DNA from: ZC4RG30 sp046347045
Lineage (GTDB): Bacteria > Pseudomonadota > Gammaproteobacteria > Steroidobacterales > Steroidobacteraceae
Direction of reading: 5' to 3'
Length of the DNA: 64,000 nucleotides
Assembly (NCBI GenBank): GCA_046347045.1
Contig: JAXMGX010000008.1
Coordinates: forward strand, 1 to 64,000
Position 1 is the first letter of the stretch; every line of letters starts with the position of its first letter. Shown in pieces: positions 42,762-51,970 of the stretch. The position numbers were made by a program, and so were the translations under genes. Below the pieces are notes generated by a model. The model did no database searches, was not told the DNA's origin, and saw only the letters and a list, made by a program, of their open reading frames with translations.

Positions 42762-43818
42762 ACAACTCCTCGCCGGCGGCCACGAAGCGCTGCCGGGAGA
42801 ATTTCTCCAGCACCTGCGCGCGGGCCGCGAGGCCCATGGCGTGCAGCGATTCCGGGTGCGAAAGCAGGTGGCGCAGCGCCCCTGCCAGCGCCACTGGATC
42901 CAGTGGCGGTACCGTAAGGCCGGTGATCCCGGGCTGGATGGTCTGCGGCAGTTCGCCCACGGCCGAGGCGAGCACGGGGAGGCCCGCGACCATGGCCTCG
43001 TGCGCGGCGATGCAGAAGCCTTCCGATCGGGAAGGCTGCAGGTACAGATGCAGTCCGGCGAGGAACTGCCGCGGCTCCGCGAACCCGGGCATCTGGATGT
43101 TGTTCACGCCAGCGGTGCGCGCTGCGGATGTGAGTTCCTCGCGCAGCGCGCCTTCGCCGGCCAGCGTCACGGTGAACGGTACGGGCGGCTGGAATCCTTC
43201 CCGCTGCAACAGGCCGAGTGCTTCGATCAGCACGGCATAGCCCTTCACCGGATGCAGTCGCCCGAGGCTGCCCAGCCGCAGGGGTTCCCCGCGCGCCCAG
43301 GGTCGTGCCACCGGTGCGTCGGGATCGGCGGCGAAAATGGGCCAGGTGATCAGGCGCGCGGCATCGACATGCAGCCGTTCGTGCGTCAGCGTGGCCACGC
43401 GGGAGGAATCGGCGATCCAGGTATTGGCACGCGACTGCAGCGCCCGCAGCAGCACGCGATTGCCGGTCTTCAGGAAGGCGGCGTGCTGCCAGCAGAACAC
43501 GGGCAGGCCGCGGCGCGGCCCGAGGATCAGGCCCATCAGCGTGGCGCGGGTGAGCGAGGTCCACAGATGCGTGGCGCCCCAGGCGCGGGTCTCGCGCGCC
43601 AGCCAGCGCATCGCGCCCACATGGTTGTGCAGGCTGCCGGGATAAACCAGGGGTTCCAGGCCCGCAGCCACCATGGGCGGCAGGGCGCGGCCATCGCGGC
43701 GCGCCAGCGCGAACACGCGCACCGTCGCGCCCCGGTCGCGCAGCACGCGCGTGACGGCGGGCACGGGCGAAGCCGCGCCGCCGCCCTCGACGGAATTGAT
43801 GACGTAGGCAATGCGCAT
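42733..43818 (-). CDS. Glycosyltransferase family 4 (GT-B fold)
   Basis: 361-residue retaining glycosyltransferase. The N-terminal half starts IAYVINSVEGGGAASPV, with the Gly-rich loop of GT4 enzymes. The C-terminal half has RLGSLGRLHPVKGYAVLIEAL, VTLAGEGALREEL and the EX7E motif in SRSEGFCIAAHEAMVAGLPVLAS. It transfers a sugar from a nucleotide sugar to an unknown acceptor on the cytoplasmic side. It follows the glycerophosphotransferase-like gene with a TGATG overlap, suggesting that both act on the same envelope glycan or glycolipid. Confidence 0.9.
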   Translation of the reverse strand: MRIAYVINSVEGGGAASPVPAVTRVLRDRGATVRVFALARRDGRALPPMVAAGLEPLVYPGSLHNHVGAMRWLARETRAWGATHLWTSLTRATLMGLILGPRRGLPVFCWQHAAFLKTGNRVLLRALQSRANTWIADSSRVATLTHERLHVDAARLITWPIFAADPDAPVARPWARGEPLRLGSLGRLHPVKGYAVLIEALGLLQREGFQPPVPFTVTLAGEGALREELTSAARTAGVNNIQMPGFAEPRQFLAGLHLYLQPSRSEGFCIAAHEAMVAGLPVLASAVGELPQTIQPGITGLTVPPLDPVALAGALRHLLSHPESLHAMGLAARAQVLEKFSRQRFVAAGEELFRRMASAAA

Positions 43819-45014
43819 CAGGCGGCCAGTCCGGCCTTCGTGCGGCCCGACAGGCCCTTGCGGTCCATGAATTCCAGCAGCGCCGCTACCGCCCGCTCGC
43901 TGGATGGGGTGTCGGTGAGGTCGAAGGAGGCCGCGCGCAGCGCCTCCTGGACAGGCAGGTACTGCGTGGCATGGGTGTCGATGGCCTGCCGCAGCGCCGG
44001 ACCCAGCTTCGCCGGATCGTCGATCACCGGGCCTGCCGTCCAGTGCGCGAAGTTCGGATCGCCCTGCCAGGCGCGGCCGTGCGAATTCAGGAACAGGCAG
44101 GGGCGGGGCCGATACAGGAATTCGTACACCTGGCTGCTGACATCGCCGAGGTAGATGTCAGCGGCGGTGGTGTAGCTCATGTCGGTGGAGGCGCGGCTGC
44201 CGAGGTCAATGTGGATGTTGGGCGAGCGCAGGTAGCGGGCGTCGAGCTTGCCCGGCCGGTCGATGCGCAGCTTGTCGATGGAGATCACGAAGCGGCGCTG
44301 GAACAGCATCACATGCGGCGCGAAGATGAGCTGGTAGTCTTCGTTGTCGACGAAGTAGTCGAGCACGGCGCGCCCGTGCCGGTACCACGACGACAAATGG
44401 GGCGAAGGGTGCGGGTTGTACAGCACCACGGGCTTGCGCGCCGCATTGTGCATGAGCTGCACGGTGGGCTGGGCAATGTCGAACTTCGGGTAACCCACCA
44501 CGGAAATGTCTTCGGCGGGCACGCCCGCATCGCGGATCAGCCGCTGGCGGATCTTCTCGCCCGAACACAGCACATGGTCGAAGCCGGCGCTGTGCTTGTC
44601 GAAGCCGATGGCGCGATCCCCCGCGCCGTGCCGCGTATGCACCAGCAGCGGCCGGGTGAGGCCATGCGCCCGTCGCAGGATCAGCGAGGTCTTCTCGGCT
44701 ACCACCATCACATCCAGGCTGCGGAAGAAATCCAGGTTGTCCTTGTACACCAGGACTTTCGCCGCCGGTGCGATGCTGCCCAGCAGCCGGGCAATGCGCC
44801 GGGAGGAGGGCTTGAGCGCGAGGTGCACATGCTGGATGCGCGTGCCCACCAGCGGTGCACCCAGGCGCAGCACCTCGGTGGCCATCGCCTCACTGGTGGT
44901 GGCGATGATGATCTCGCCGGTGAAGTCCGGGCGGCGGGCCAGTGCCAGGGCGATTGGCAGGCTGTGCGCCACCTGGTGAAGCTGGTCGTGGTTGAACAGG
45001 AAGGCGATGCGCAT
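43818..45014 (-). CDS. CDP-glycerol glycerophosphotransferase-like protein (first copy)
   Basis: 398 residues, resembling the TagB/TagF-type CDP-glycerol glycerophosphotransferase family. Key regions are RIAFLFNHDQLHQVAHSLPIALAL, HTRHGAGDRAIGFD (catalytic-type His), VVLYNPHPSPHLSSW and AADIYLGDVSSQVYEFLYRPRPCLFLN. It would transfer a phospho-polyol or related unit to a lipid or glycan. A related protein is encoded at 57516. The ATG at 45014 begins the conserved fold; 26 further residues upstream are not conserved. It is divergent from the desaturase gene. Confidence 0.83.
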   Translation of the reverse strand: MRIAFLFNHDQLHQVAHSLPIALALARRPDFTGEIIIATTSEAMATEVLRLGAPLVGTRIQHVHLALKPSSRRIARLLGSIAPAAKVLVYKDNLDFFRSLDVMVVAEKTSLILRRAHGLTRPLLVHTRHGAGDRAIGFDKHSAGFDHVLCSGEKIRQRLIRDAGVPAEDISVVGYPKFDIAQPTVQLMHNAARKPVVLYNPHPSPHLSSWYRHGRAVLDYFVDNEDYQLIFAPHVMLFQRRFVISIDKLRIDRPGKLDARYLRSPNIHIDLGSRASTDMSYTTAADIYLGDVSSQVYEFLYRPRPCLFLNSHGRAWQGDPNFAHWTAGPVIDDPAKLGPALRQAIDTHATQYLPVQEALRAASFDLTDTPSSERAVAALLEFMDRKGLSGRTKAGLAA

Positions 45015-45297
45015 ACCGACTGAGACGCCTCCAGCGCTGGCGCACCGCAGCGAAGTTTCAGCAGCAGCCGGCAGTTTCCCTTGATGAGCCATTGCGTATG
45101 TTGCGCCGCTTCCGGTGTCCGGCAGGTGAAAACCGTCTTACGAATGCGAAAGCTGCCTGCGCCACCGCATGGTTCAGCAGTGGTTCAGTGAACGTGGTTG
45201 ATGGTGCAAATAGGTTTGAAATTCAGGCATTTGAATCGCTTTTGACCGCTTGTCGCAGTGACGTGCGGCAAGTATCCTTGAAAAGGTGACACCCGCC
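45015..45297. other. Divergent intergenic region with AT-rich patches
   Basis: 283 bases between two divergently read genes. The right half is noticeably richer in A and T than its surroundings and holds a short tandem repeat, TGGTTCAG twice 11 nt apart near 45169-45187. It very likely contains both promoters, but I see no convincing -35/-10 pair. No protein-like frame is evident. Confidence 0.4.
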
Positions 45298-46413
45298 ATG
45301 GCCCGCGCCGCCGAAATCCCGGCCGACACAGCACCGGAACCCCGGACCGAAAGCTCCACTGCCTGGATCCGCCAGGCCAGCGATCTGGTCCCCGACCTCA
45401 TGCGCCGCTCGGCGGCCATCTACTGGACAGACTTCCTGCTGAGCTGCTCCGCAGGGTGGTTCCTGGCGCTGTACTGGTTCACCGCGCCGCTGAGCCAGCC
45501 GCTGGCCTGGCTCGCGCTCCTGGGTGCGGCCATCGTGTTCTATCGTGCCGGCACCTTCATCCACGAGATCATCCACTTCCGGAATGGCGAACTCGCCTGG
45601 TTTGCCCGCGTCTGGAATGTGGGCATGGGCATCCCGCTGCTGATGCCATGGATCCTCTACCGGAACCATGTGGAGCACCACAGCGTGCGCTACTTCGGCA
45701 CGCCGGAGGATGGCGAGTACCTGCCGCTGGCCTCCGCGCCGCCGGTGGAAACGGTGAAATACATCCTGCAGACACCGGTGCTGCCGGTGCTCACCGTGCT
45801 GCGCTTCGGCATCGGCGCGCCGCTGTCCTGGTTCCATCGCGGCCTGCGCGAATGGCTGCTTACCGCGGCCTCGGCCGGCGTGATCAACCCTTACTACCGC
45901 AAGCGTTTCCCCAAGGCCGATGAGCGCCACCTGCTGATCGTCGAGGTGCTTTGCTTCGCCTGGCTGGTGCTGCTCGGCGTGCTGCTGGCCAAGGGCGTGA
46001 TCACCTGGACGCATGTGGCCAGAGCCTATGCACTGCTGGCCGTGGCGCTGGGGTTAAACTGGGTGCGCAACCTGGGCGCGCACAAATACGGCAACTACGG
46101 CGAACGCATGACACTGGCGGAACAGTTCGGCGACTCGATCAACATCACCGGCCAGACCTGGCTCACGATGCTGCTGTTCCCGGTGGGCCTGCGCTATCAC
46201 GCGCTGCACCACCTGCTGCCCGGCCTGCCGTATCACAACATGGGCAAGGCCCACGCGCGCCTCACCGCGGGCCTGCCGGCCGACTGCCCCTACCACACCG
46301 TCAGTCAGCGCAGCTTCTTTGCGGCGGTGGCTACGCTGTGGCGTGGCGCGCGCAACACACGCAAGGACCACTCGGCCGTCGACATCTGGCGCTCCCGGAT
46401 CGCCCGCACTTGA
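45298..46413 (+). CDS. Membrane fatty-acid desaturase/hydroxylase-type protein
   Basis: 371-residue integral membrane di-iron enzyme. Histidine boxes are HEIIH (89-93), HVEHH (124-128) and a C-terminal HALHH...YHNMG, with several hydrophobic segments between them. The fold is shared by acyl-lipid desaturases, sphingolipid desaturases and hydroxylases, so the reaction is not certain. The neighbourhood makes a sphingoid-base or ceramide substrate plausible. ATG at 45298 is preferred because AAGG lies about 10 nt upstream; GTG at 45286 is possible. The stop overlaps the next start as TTGA. Confidence 0.86.
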   Translation: MARAAEIPADTAPEPRTESSTAWIRQASDLVPDLMRRSAAIYWTDFLLSCSAGWFLALYWFTAPLSQPLAWLALLGAAIVFYRAGTFIHEIIHFRNGELAWFARVWNVGMGIPLLMPWILYRNHVEHHSVRYFGTPEDGEYLPLASAPPVETVKYILQTPVLPVLTVLRFGIGAPLSWFHRGLREWLLTAASAGVINPYYRKRFPKADERHLLIVEVLCFAWLVLLGVLLAKGVITWTHVARAYALLAVALGLNWVRNLGAHKYGNYGERMTLAEQFGDSINITGQTWLTMLLFPVGLRYHALHHLLPGLPYHNMGKAHARLTAGLPADCPYHTVSQRSFFAAVATLWRGARNTRKDHSAVDIWRSRIART

Positions 46414-47414
46414 ATTCACCGCAGGCGAAGGGGGGTGTCGTTGCGACGGCAGGCGCGGCTGCGACCTGCCTGTTGATCAATCCACTGAGTTGCCGCACCC
46501 GCAATGGCGCGCTGTCGCGCCGCGCCGAGATGCTGGCGCGCGCGCACGGCGTGAGGGTGGAAGTCACTGGCGATCCGGCGCGCATAGTCGCTCTGCTGGA
46601 AGAACTGCGCGCCGCCGCCACACCGCGGCTGTTCGTGCTGTCGGGCGATGGCACCATCCAGCTCATCGCGAGCTTCCTGGTCGGATTGCCGGCCGGTGAC
46701 TGGAATCCCGAGCTGCTGCTGCTGGGTGGCGGTCGCGCCAATGCCGTACCGCGCGCCTTCGGCGGCACCCCGGCGCTGCGCGCATTGCGCCGTGTCCTTG
46801 AAGCACTGCGCGAGAACCGGCCGCTGCGCGTCGAGACGCAACCGCTGCTGTGCGTGCGGCAGCAGGGCCGGCCGGAGCGCTGCGGCTTCATCATGGTCGG
46901 CGCGCTGATCGACTACGGCGTGCGTTACTGCCGCGAATGGCGCGCGTCGGGCACGAGCTGGTGGCATCGCGGCATCCTCGCCGACCAGATCAGCCTGCTG
47001 CGCCTGGCGCTGCAGGTGCTGCTCGGCCGCAGTCCCGTGCCACCTTCCCCGCAGATGGTGGTGAGGATGCAGCCGGGGGGCACGATGTACGCCCCGCTGC
47101 GGGTATTCGTGGCCGGGTCGCTGCTGCATGCCGGCGGGCACTACAACCCCTATGCGGCGCGCGGTGACGGTCCCCTGAGAATTTCCGCCATTGCCGTCGA
47201 AGCGCCGCGATTCTGGCGTAACCTGCCGCGCATGCTGACCGGACGCTTCGACGAGAGCATGAACGTGGCGCAGGGCTATCTGAGTGGTCGCTGCCAAGAT
47301 GCCAGCGTGGAAGGCATGGCGGGCTACTCGCTGGATGGCGAACCCTACGATGCCGACCCCGCGCTGCCGCTGCACATCGCCACGGGCCATGCGCTGCGCG
47401 TGGTGCACGCATGA
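46410..47414 (+). CDS. Diacylglycerol/ceramide kinase-like lipid kinase
   Basis: 334-residue protein of the diacylglycerol/sphingosine/ceramide kinase superfamily. The catalytic loop is seen as LFVLSGDGTIQLIASFLVG (GDGT at 79-82), preceded by a LLINPLSCRTRNGALSRR block like the family NPxSG motif and followed by GGGRANAVPRAF. The first Gly of the usual GGDGT is Ser. It would phosphorylate a lipid hydroxyl. In Caulobacter a member of this superfamily phosphorylates ceramide. The start is TTG 46410, coupled to the desaturase stop, since no ATG or GTG precedes the motif. Confidence 0.78.
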   Translation: MNSPQAKGGVVATAGAAATCLLINPLSCRTRNGALSRRAEMLARAHGVRVEVTGDPARIVALLEELRAAATPRLFVLSGDGTIQLIASFLVGLPAGDWNPELLLLGGGRANAVPRAFGGTPALRALRRVLEALRENRPLRVETQPLLCVRQQGRPERCGFIMVGALIDYGVRYCREWRASGTSWWHRGILADQISLLRLALQVLLGRSPVPPSPQMVVRMQPGGTMYAPLRVFVAGSLLHAGGHYNPYAARGDGPLRISAIAVEAPRFWRNLPRMLTGRFDESMNVAQGYLSGRCQDASVEGMAGYSLDGEPYDADPALPLHIATGHALRVVHA

Positions 47415-49177
47415 CCACGCCAGCGCGCACCGTGCGGCCGCCGCACCGTCGCGGTGCCTTTCGCATGCTGGGCGTGTTCTTCCGCACCTATCCGGGCCGC
47501 AGTACCGTGGCGCTGGTGTCGGTGTTCGTCGCCAGCCTGTTCGAAGGTCTCGGCATGTCGATGCTGCTGTCGATGCTGTCGCTGGCCGGCGGGTCGTCGG
47601 ATGCGCCGCCGTCCAGGCCGCAGCAGCTCGCGCTCGATGTGGTCTCGCACCTGGGCATCATGCCCACGGCGCTGAACCTGTTGTTCGTCGCCATCGTGCT
47701 GATCGCGATGCGCGGCGCGATGTCGCTGTACGCCAACCGTCAGGTGGGCTACACCGTGGCGCACATCGCCACCGATCTCAGGCTCACGCTGATCCGCGCG
47801 ATGATGGGTGCCCGCTGGAGCCACTACCTGCAGCAGTCGGTGGGCGGCCTGTCGAACGCCGTGGCCACCGAAGCGCAGCGCGCCTCCGAGGCCTTCCAGC
47901 TCGGCGCGGAAATGGCCGCCACGGTGCTCAGTTCCATCGTGTACCTGACGGTGGCGTTTTCGATCTCCTGGCAGGCCGGCATCGCGGCCACGTTCGCCGG
48001 TGGCGCGCTGCTGCTCACCATGCGCGCGCTGATCCGCACCTCGCGCCATGCCGGCGAGCACCAGACCGAGCTGCAGAAATCGCTGCTGACGCTGATGAGC
48101 GCGCAGTTCGCCGCGGCCAAGCCGCTGAAGGCCATGGCGCGCGAAGATCATGTGGACGCGCTGCTCACCGACCAGACGCAGCAGCTCGAGCGTGCGCTGC
48201 GCCAGCAGGTGGTGAGCAAGGAGGCGCTCACCGCGATGCAGGAGCCCATGCTCGCCATCATGGTGGGTGCGGGCTTCTATCTCGCGCTCAACATCCTGCA
48301 CCTGCCGATGTCCGACACCATCGTGATGCTGTTCATGCTGGCGCGCGTCGTGTCGTACCTGTCGAAGGGGCAGAAGGCCTACCAGCAGGTGGTGATGCGC
48401 GAGAGCGCCTACTGGTCGATGGTGCATGCCATCGACGAGGCCCACCAGCAGAGCGAGCCGCAGGGCGGCGATCGCAGTGTGCAGTTCTCGCAGGCACTGC
48501 GCTTCGAAGCGGTGAGCTATGCGCACGGCCAGTCGCGCACCATCCTGCGCGGCCAGTCGCTCGATATTCCCGCGCGCGGACTGACGCTGGTCATCGGCCC
48601 GTCGGGCGCCGGCAAGACCACGCTGCTCGATCTGGTGATCGGCCTGCGCCAGCCCGACTCCGGGCGGATCGTGGTCGATGATGTGCCGCTGGCGGAGCTG
48701 AACCTGCGCGAGTGGCGACGACAGATCGGCTACGTGCCGCAGGAATCGGTGATGGTGGACGAGTCCGTGGCGCACAACCTGACGCTCGGCGAATCCCTCC
48801 CCGAAGAACAGATCCGCGCCGCACTGCGCGCTGCCAATGCGCTGCAGTTCGTCGAGGCCATGCCCGAGGGCCTGGCCACGCGCGTGGGCGAGGGCGGCTC
48901 GCGCCTGTCGGGTGGCCAGCGCCAGCGGCTGGCCATCGCCCGCGCGCTGATCCACCAGCCGCGCCTGCTGATACTCGACGAGGCCACCAGCAACCTCGAC
49001 CCCGAGGCGCAGCAGGCCATCGTCGACACCGTGAGCCAGCTCAAGGACCGCATGGCCATCCTCGCGGTTGCTCATCAGGAGCGACTGGTGGCGGTGGCGG
49101 ATCGCGTCTACCGCTTGGCCGATGGCGTGGTCGAATCCGTCACCGTGGCGCAGGGCCGTGTCGCAACCGCTGGCTGA
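47411..49177 (+). CDS. ABC exporter, fused permease and ATPase (MsbA-like)
   Basis: 588 residues. An N-terminal six-helix exporter domain (about 20-320) is followed by an ATPase domain with Walker A GPSGAGKTT, Q-loop YVPQES, signature LSGGQRQRLAIARAL, Walker B LLILDEATSNLD and the switch His in AVAHQERL. It is a complete half-transporter that would homodimerise. Lipids or oligosaccharide-lipids are the usual cargo of such exporters, and the location suggests an envelope lipid made here. The ATG overlaps the lipid-kinase stop (ATGA). Confidence 0.93.
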   Translation: MTTPARTVRPPHRRGAFRMLGVFFRTYPGRSTVALVSVFVASLFEGLGMSMLLSMLSLAGGSSDAPPSRPQQLALDVVSHLGIMPTALNLLFVAIVLIAMRGAMSLYANRQVGYTVAHIATDLRLTLIRAMMGARWSHYLQQSVGGLSNAVATEAQRASEAFQLGAEMAATVLSSIVYLTVAFSISWQAGIAATFAGGALLLTMRALIRTSRHAGEHQTELQKSLLTLMSAQFAAAKPLKAMAREDHVDALLTDQTQQLERALRQQVVSKEALTAMQEPMLAIMVGAGFYLALNILHLPMSDTIVMLFMLARVVSYLSKGQKAYQQVVMRESAYWSMVHAIDEAHQQSEPQGGDRSVQFSQALRFEAVSYAHGQSRTILRGQSLDIPARGLTLVIGPSGAGKTTLLDLVIGLRQPDSGRIVVDDVPLAELNLREWRRQIGYVPQESVMVDESVAHNLTLGESLPEEQIRAALRAANALQFVEAMPEGLATRVGEGGSRLSGGQRQRLAIARALIHQPRLLILDEATSNLDPEAQQAIVDTVSQLKDRMAILAVAHQERLVAVADRVYRLADGVVESVTVAQGRVATAG

Positions 49178-50078
49178 CGATGCCTTCACCTGGGGGCGTG
49201 CACGCCGCCGGTGGCTGTTCCTCGTCGCGCGCAGCCTGATGCGGCTGGGCGGATTCGGCGCCGCGCGGCCGCTGGGCACGGCCATGGGCGCGCTGCACTA
49301 TCTGTTCGGCGCCACCGACCGCCGGCAATGCCTGAAGGATCTCGCGCCACTGATGGGGCGCCCGCCCGGCGATGCGCAGGTGGAGGCCACGCTGCGCAAT
49401 GCCTATCGCGTGAACACCATTGCCGTGCTTGAGGTGCTGTCGATGGTGGACCGCAAGCTCGACGCCGGGCGTCTGGCGCGCAACTGCAGGGTCGAGGGGC
49501 TGGAGCATCTGGAAAACGCGCGCACCGGGCGCGGCGCCATCCTGCTGGCCACGCACTCGGGCAACAGCCTGCTGCTGGCCGCGCAGCTCGCCACGCAGGG
49601 ACTGCCGGTGACGGTGGTGTACCGTCAGGCACGCATGATGTCGATGCAGTTCTTCGCCGAGGGGCTGCCGCGCTACGGCATCGACGGCATCCTCGCCAAC
49701 GAGGGCTTCAAGGCCTATGCGCGCATGGTGGATGCACTGCGCCACAACCGCATCCTGTTCGCCATGGTGGATCAGGGCGTGAAGCAGGCCGAGACCGGCG
49801 TCGAGATGAATTTCCTCGGCAAGAGGATGCCCATGCCCGGCGGCGTGATGCAGCTCGCGCGGCAGACGCGTGCACCCATCGTGCCGGTGGTGGCGCTGGA
49901 ATCCGATCCGGCCTGGCGCTTCGCCGTCCAGCCGGCGCTGCGCTTCCAGCCCGGTGGCACGCTGGAGGAAGACATGGCCGTGGTACTGGCCGATGTGGAG
50001 CGGCAGATCCTGGCGCACCCGGAACTGTGGAGCTGGCAGCAGCGGCGCTGGCGCGATTTCGAGCTGGCCGACGCATGA
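49158..50078 (+). CDS. LpxL/HtrB-like acyltransferase with altered catalytic motif
   Basis: 306-residue LABLAT-superfamily acyltransferase. The substrate-site region AILLATHSGNSLLLAAQL matches the LpxL HX4E position at His133, but the acidic residue is Leu138. The rest of the fold is kept (VYRQARMMSMQFFAEGLPRYGIDGIL, FAMVDQGVK, FLGKRMPMPGGVMQLARQT, PVVALE). It probably acylates a lipid intermediate, possibly an amine, but loss of the acid makes the activity uncertain. The GTG start lies inside the ABC gene (20-nt overlap); the stop overlaps the next start (ATGA). Confidence 0.83.
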   Translation: MSQPLADDAFTWGRARRRWLFLVARSLMRLGGFGAARPLGTAMGALHYLFGATDRRQCLKDLAPLMGRPPGDAQVEATLRNAYRVNTIAVLEVLSMVDRKLDAGRLARNCRVEGLEHLENARTGRGAILLATHSGNSLLLAAQLATQGLPVTVVYRQARMMSMQFFAEGLPRYGIDGILANEGFKAYARMVDALRHNRILFAMVDQGVKQAETGVEMNFLGKRMPMPGGVMQLARQTRAPIVPVVALESDPAWRFAVQPALRFQPGGTLEEDMAVVLADVERQILAHPELWSWQQRRWRDFELADA

Positions 50079-51025
50079 GGCTCGTGGCCGTGACCGGCGC
50101 CACGGGCTTCGTGGGGCGGCATCTGGTGGCGTCGCTGGCGCGCTCGGGTTTCAAGGTGCGGCTGCTTATGCGCCGCGACCCGGTGGTGCCCGAATGGCTG
50201 GGCATCGAACCGCAGATCGTCGCCGGCGACCTCAGCGATGCCGCGGCGCTCGAGGCGCTGGTCGATGGCGTCGATCAGGTGGTGCATGTCGCCGGCCTCA
50301 TCAAGGCCGCGCGCCGCGAAGCCTTCTTCGATGTAAACGTCACCGGCGCCGTTGCGCTGGCGCAGGCCATGCTGCGACGGGCGCCGGCGGCGCGGCTGCT
50401 GCACGTATCGACCATCGCTGCGCGCGAGCCGCAACTCTCCGACTATGCCGCCAGCAAGCGCGGCGGCGAGGATGCCGTGCGCAGGGCGCTGGGTGCGCGC
50501 GCCACGGTGCTGCGGCCGCCGGCGGTATACGGCCCGGGTGATCCGGAATCACTGGTCTTCTTCAAACTCGCGCGCGGTGCGCGCGTGCCGCTGGCGGGTC
50601 CACCTACCGCGCGCGCGGCGCTGATCCACGTGGCTGATCTGGTGTCGCTGCTGGTGGCGATGCTCGACTCGCAGGACGGCGGCGTGTGGACCGCGGCCGA
50701 TGCCCATCCCGAGGGCTACACCTGGCGCGCTGTGTTCACCGCGGCCGCGAATGCCGTGGGCAATCCGGACGCGAAACTGTTCCAGGCGCCGGCGGCGCTG
50801 CTGCGGACTGTGGCGCTTGCGGGTGATGTGGGCCGGCTGCTCGGCTCGGCGAACATGCTCAATTCACTGAAGCTGCGGGAGCTGATGCATCTGGACTGGT
50901 CGGTGCCGGCAGAGCAGTGGGCGCGACCTGCCGGCTGGTCGCCGCGGTTCGATCTGCCTGCAGGCTTCGCCGACGCTGTCGCCTGGTACCGCAGCGCCGG
51001 CTGGCTTCCCGCAGCCACTCGCTGA
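50075..51025 (+). CDS. NAD(P)-dependent epimerase/reductase (CerR-like)
   Basis: 316-residue extended short-chain dehydrogenase. The cofactor loop TGATGFVG is at residues 7-14 and the YxxxK pair at Tyr124-Lys128 (DYAASKRGGE). Blocks VVHVAGLIKAARREAFFDVNVTG and LRPPAVYGPGDP are typical. A dehydrogenase of this family (CerR) reduces the keto group of the sphingoid backbone in Caulobacter, and this gene is the best candidate in the window. Epimerase or other reductase roles cannot be excluded. It overlaps the acyltransferase (ATGA) and is convergent with the next gene. Confidence 0.85.
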   Translation: MRLVAVTGATGFVGRHLVASLARSGFKVRLLMRRDPVVPEWLGIEPQIVAGDLSDAAALEALVDGVDQVVHVAGLIKAARREAFFDVNVTGAVALAQAMLRRAPAARLLHVSTIAAREPQLSDYAASKRGGEDAVRRALGARATVLRPPAVYGPGDPESLVFFKLARGARVPLAGPPTARAALIHVADLVSLLVAMLDSQDGGVWTAADAHPEGYTWRAVFTAAANAVGNPDAKLFQAPAALLRTVALAGDVGRLLGSANMLNSLKLRELMHLDWSVPAEQWARPAGWSPRFDLPAGFADAVAWYRSAGWLPAATR

Positions 51026-51031
51026 AACTCT

Positions 51032-51970
51032 TCAGCGCAGCACGCCCAGCCTGCGCAGCTTCAGATACAACCCCGGCGCGGCCAGCAGCGGGAACCGCCG
51101 TTGCCAGGGCTTCACCTCGATGCGCACGCCGCTGTGCCGCTCGATCTTCCACGCCACGTAGTCCATCGCGCCATCGAAGGTGAACGCCGCCTTGCACAGC
51201 CGCAGCAGGTTCAGCTTCTTGCCCCAGGCCTGGCGGCGGTTCCAGCGCTGCTGCATCCGGCTGCGTCGCGCAACGTCGATGACCGGCAGCAGCGTGGCGT
51301 CATTCAACACATGGAAGGCGAGGCCGGCCGACTGCCAGGCCAGTGGCAGCAGCCGCGAATAACGATCCAGGTCCGCATCGACGATGCCCTGCGACCGGTC
51401 GGCCTGCTCCACGCGGATCTCGGTGGCATAGGTGCGCGCGAACAGCGCCGACCAGTACTGCGCGGGTCGCCCCTGTCGCGGGCCCAGCGCGGCGGCCCAG
51501 CGCGATGCCGTGAGCACCGCGCTGCCGATGGCGCGTGTCGCGCGCAGACCGTCGGCGGCACTGCGCTGCCAGGGGCGGCGACAGGGCTGGCAGAAGCGCG
51601 CCCACAACGTGGTGTCGAGCGACTTGTCGGCCACGCGGGCCTCGAACTGCTGCATCGACATCACCGCGTACTTGGCCTTGAGCGCCACGCCACCGTAGTT
51701 GCCTTCCACGTACCCCACATTGGGCGGCAGCAGGCGGTTGGCCAGCGCGGCGAGGCGGCCGGGCCAGTTGGAGGGTCGGTCGAGCAGCACGTAGAAATCG
51801 AGCAGCCCATCGAGCGCGGATGTGCGCAGCGTGGAGCCGTAGTACAGCACCGCGGCGGTGCCACCACGCGCGCGGCCTGCGAGTTCCGCAGCCAGCGCGG
51901 CTACCGGTGCTGGCACGGCGGCGCCCAGCTCGGCCTCGAGCTGCGACTCCAGTGTGGTCAGTTCAGCCAT
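51032..51970 (-). CDS. Nucleotidyltransferase-like protein of unknown function
   Basis: 312-residue protein. The segment AVLYYGSTLRTSALDGLLDFYVLLD (about 51-75) has the GS...DxD-like pattern of small polymerase-beta-type nucleotidyltransferases, with the acids at Asp66 and Asp70. A cysteine pair FCQPC and a basic C-terminal half (RRSRMQQRWNRRQAWGKK) follow. Homologues are often annotated as phosphatidate cytidylyltransferase, but they are not CdsA-like. It overlaps the CDP-alcohol phosphatidyltransferase gene by 13 nt, suggesting joint work on a CDP-activated head group. Confidence 0.68.
   Translation of the reverse strand: MAELTTLESQLEAELGAAVPAPVAALAAELAGRARGGTAAVLYYGSTLRTSALDGLLDFYVLLDRPSNWPGRLAALANRLLPPNVGYVEGNYGGVALKAKYAVMSMQQFEARVADKSLDTTLWARFCQPCRRPWQRSAADGLRATRAIGSAVLTASRWAAALGPRQGRPAQYWSALFARTYATEIRVEQADRSQGIVDADLDRYSRLLPLAWQSAGLAFHVLNDATLLPVIDVARRSRMQQRWNRRQAWGKKLNLLRLCKAAFTFDGAMDYVAWKIERHSGVRIEVKPWQRRFPLLAAPGLYLKLRRLGVLR

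Noticed and set aside
45092..45289. Short open frame of 65 codons in the desaturase upstream region
   Set aside because: No ribosome-binding site, no family likeness, and it lies where divergent promoters are expected.
51020..51037. Seven-bp inverted repeat holding both stop codons of the CerR-like and nucleotidyltransferase-like genes
   Set aside because: It arises simply because both genes end in CGC-TGA and lie 6 nt apart; too short for a convincing terminator.
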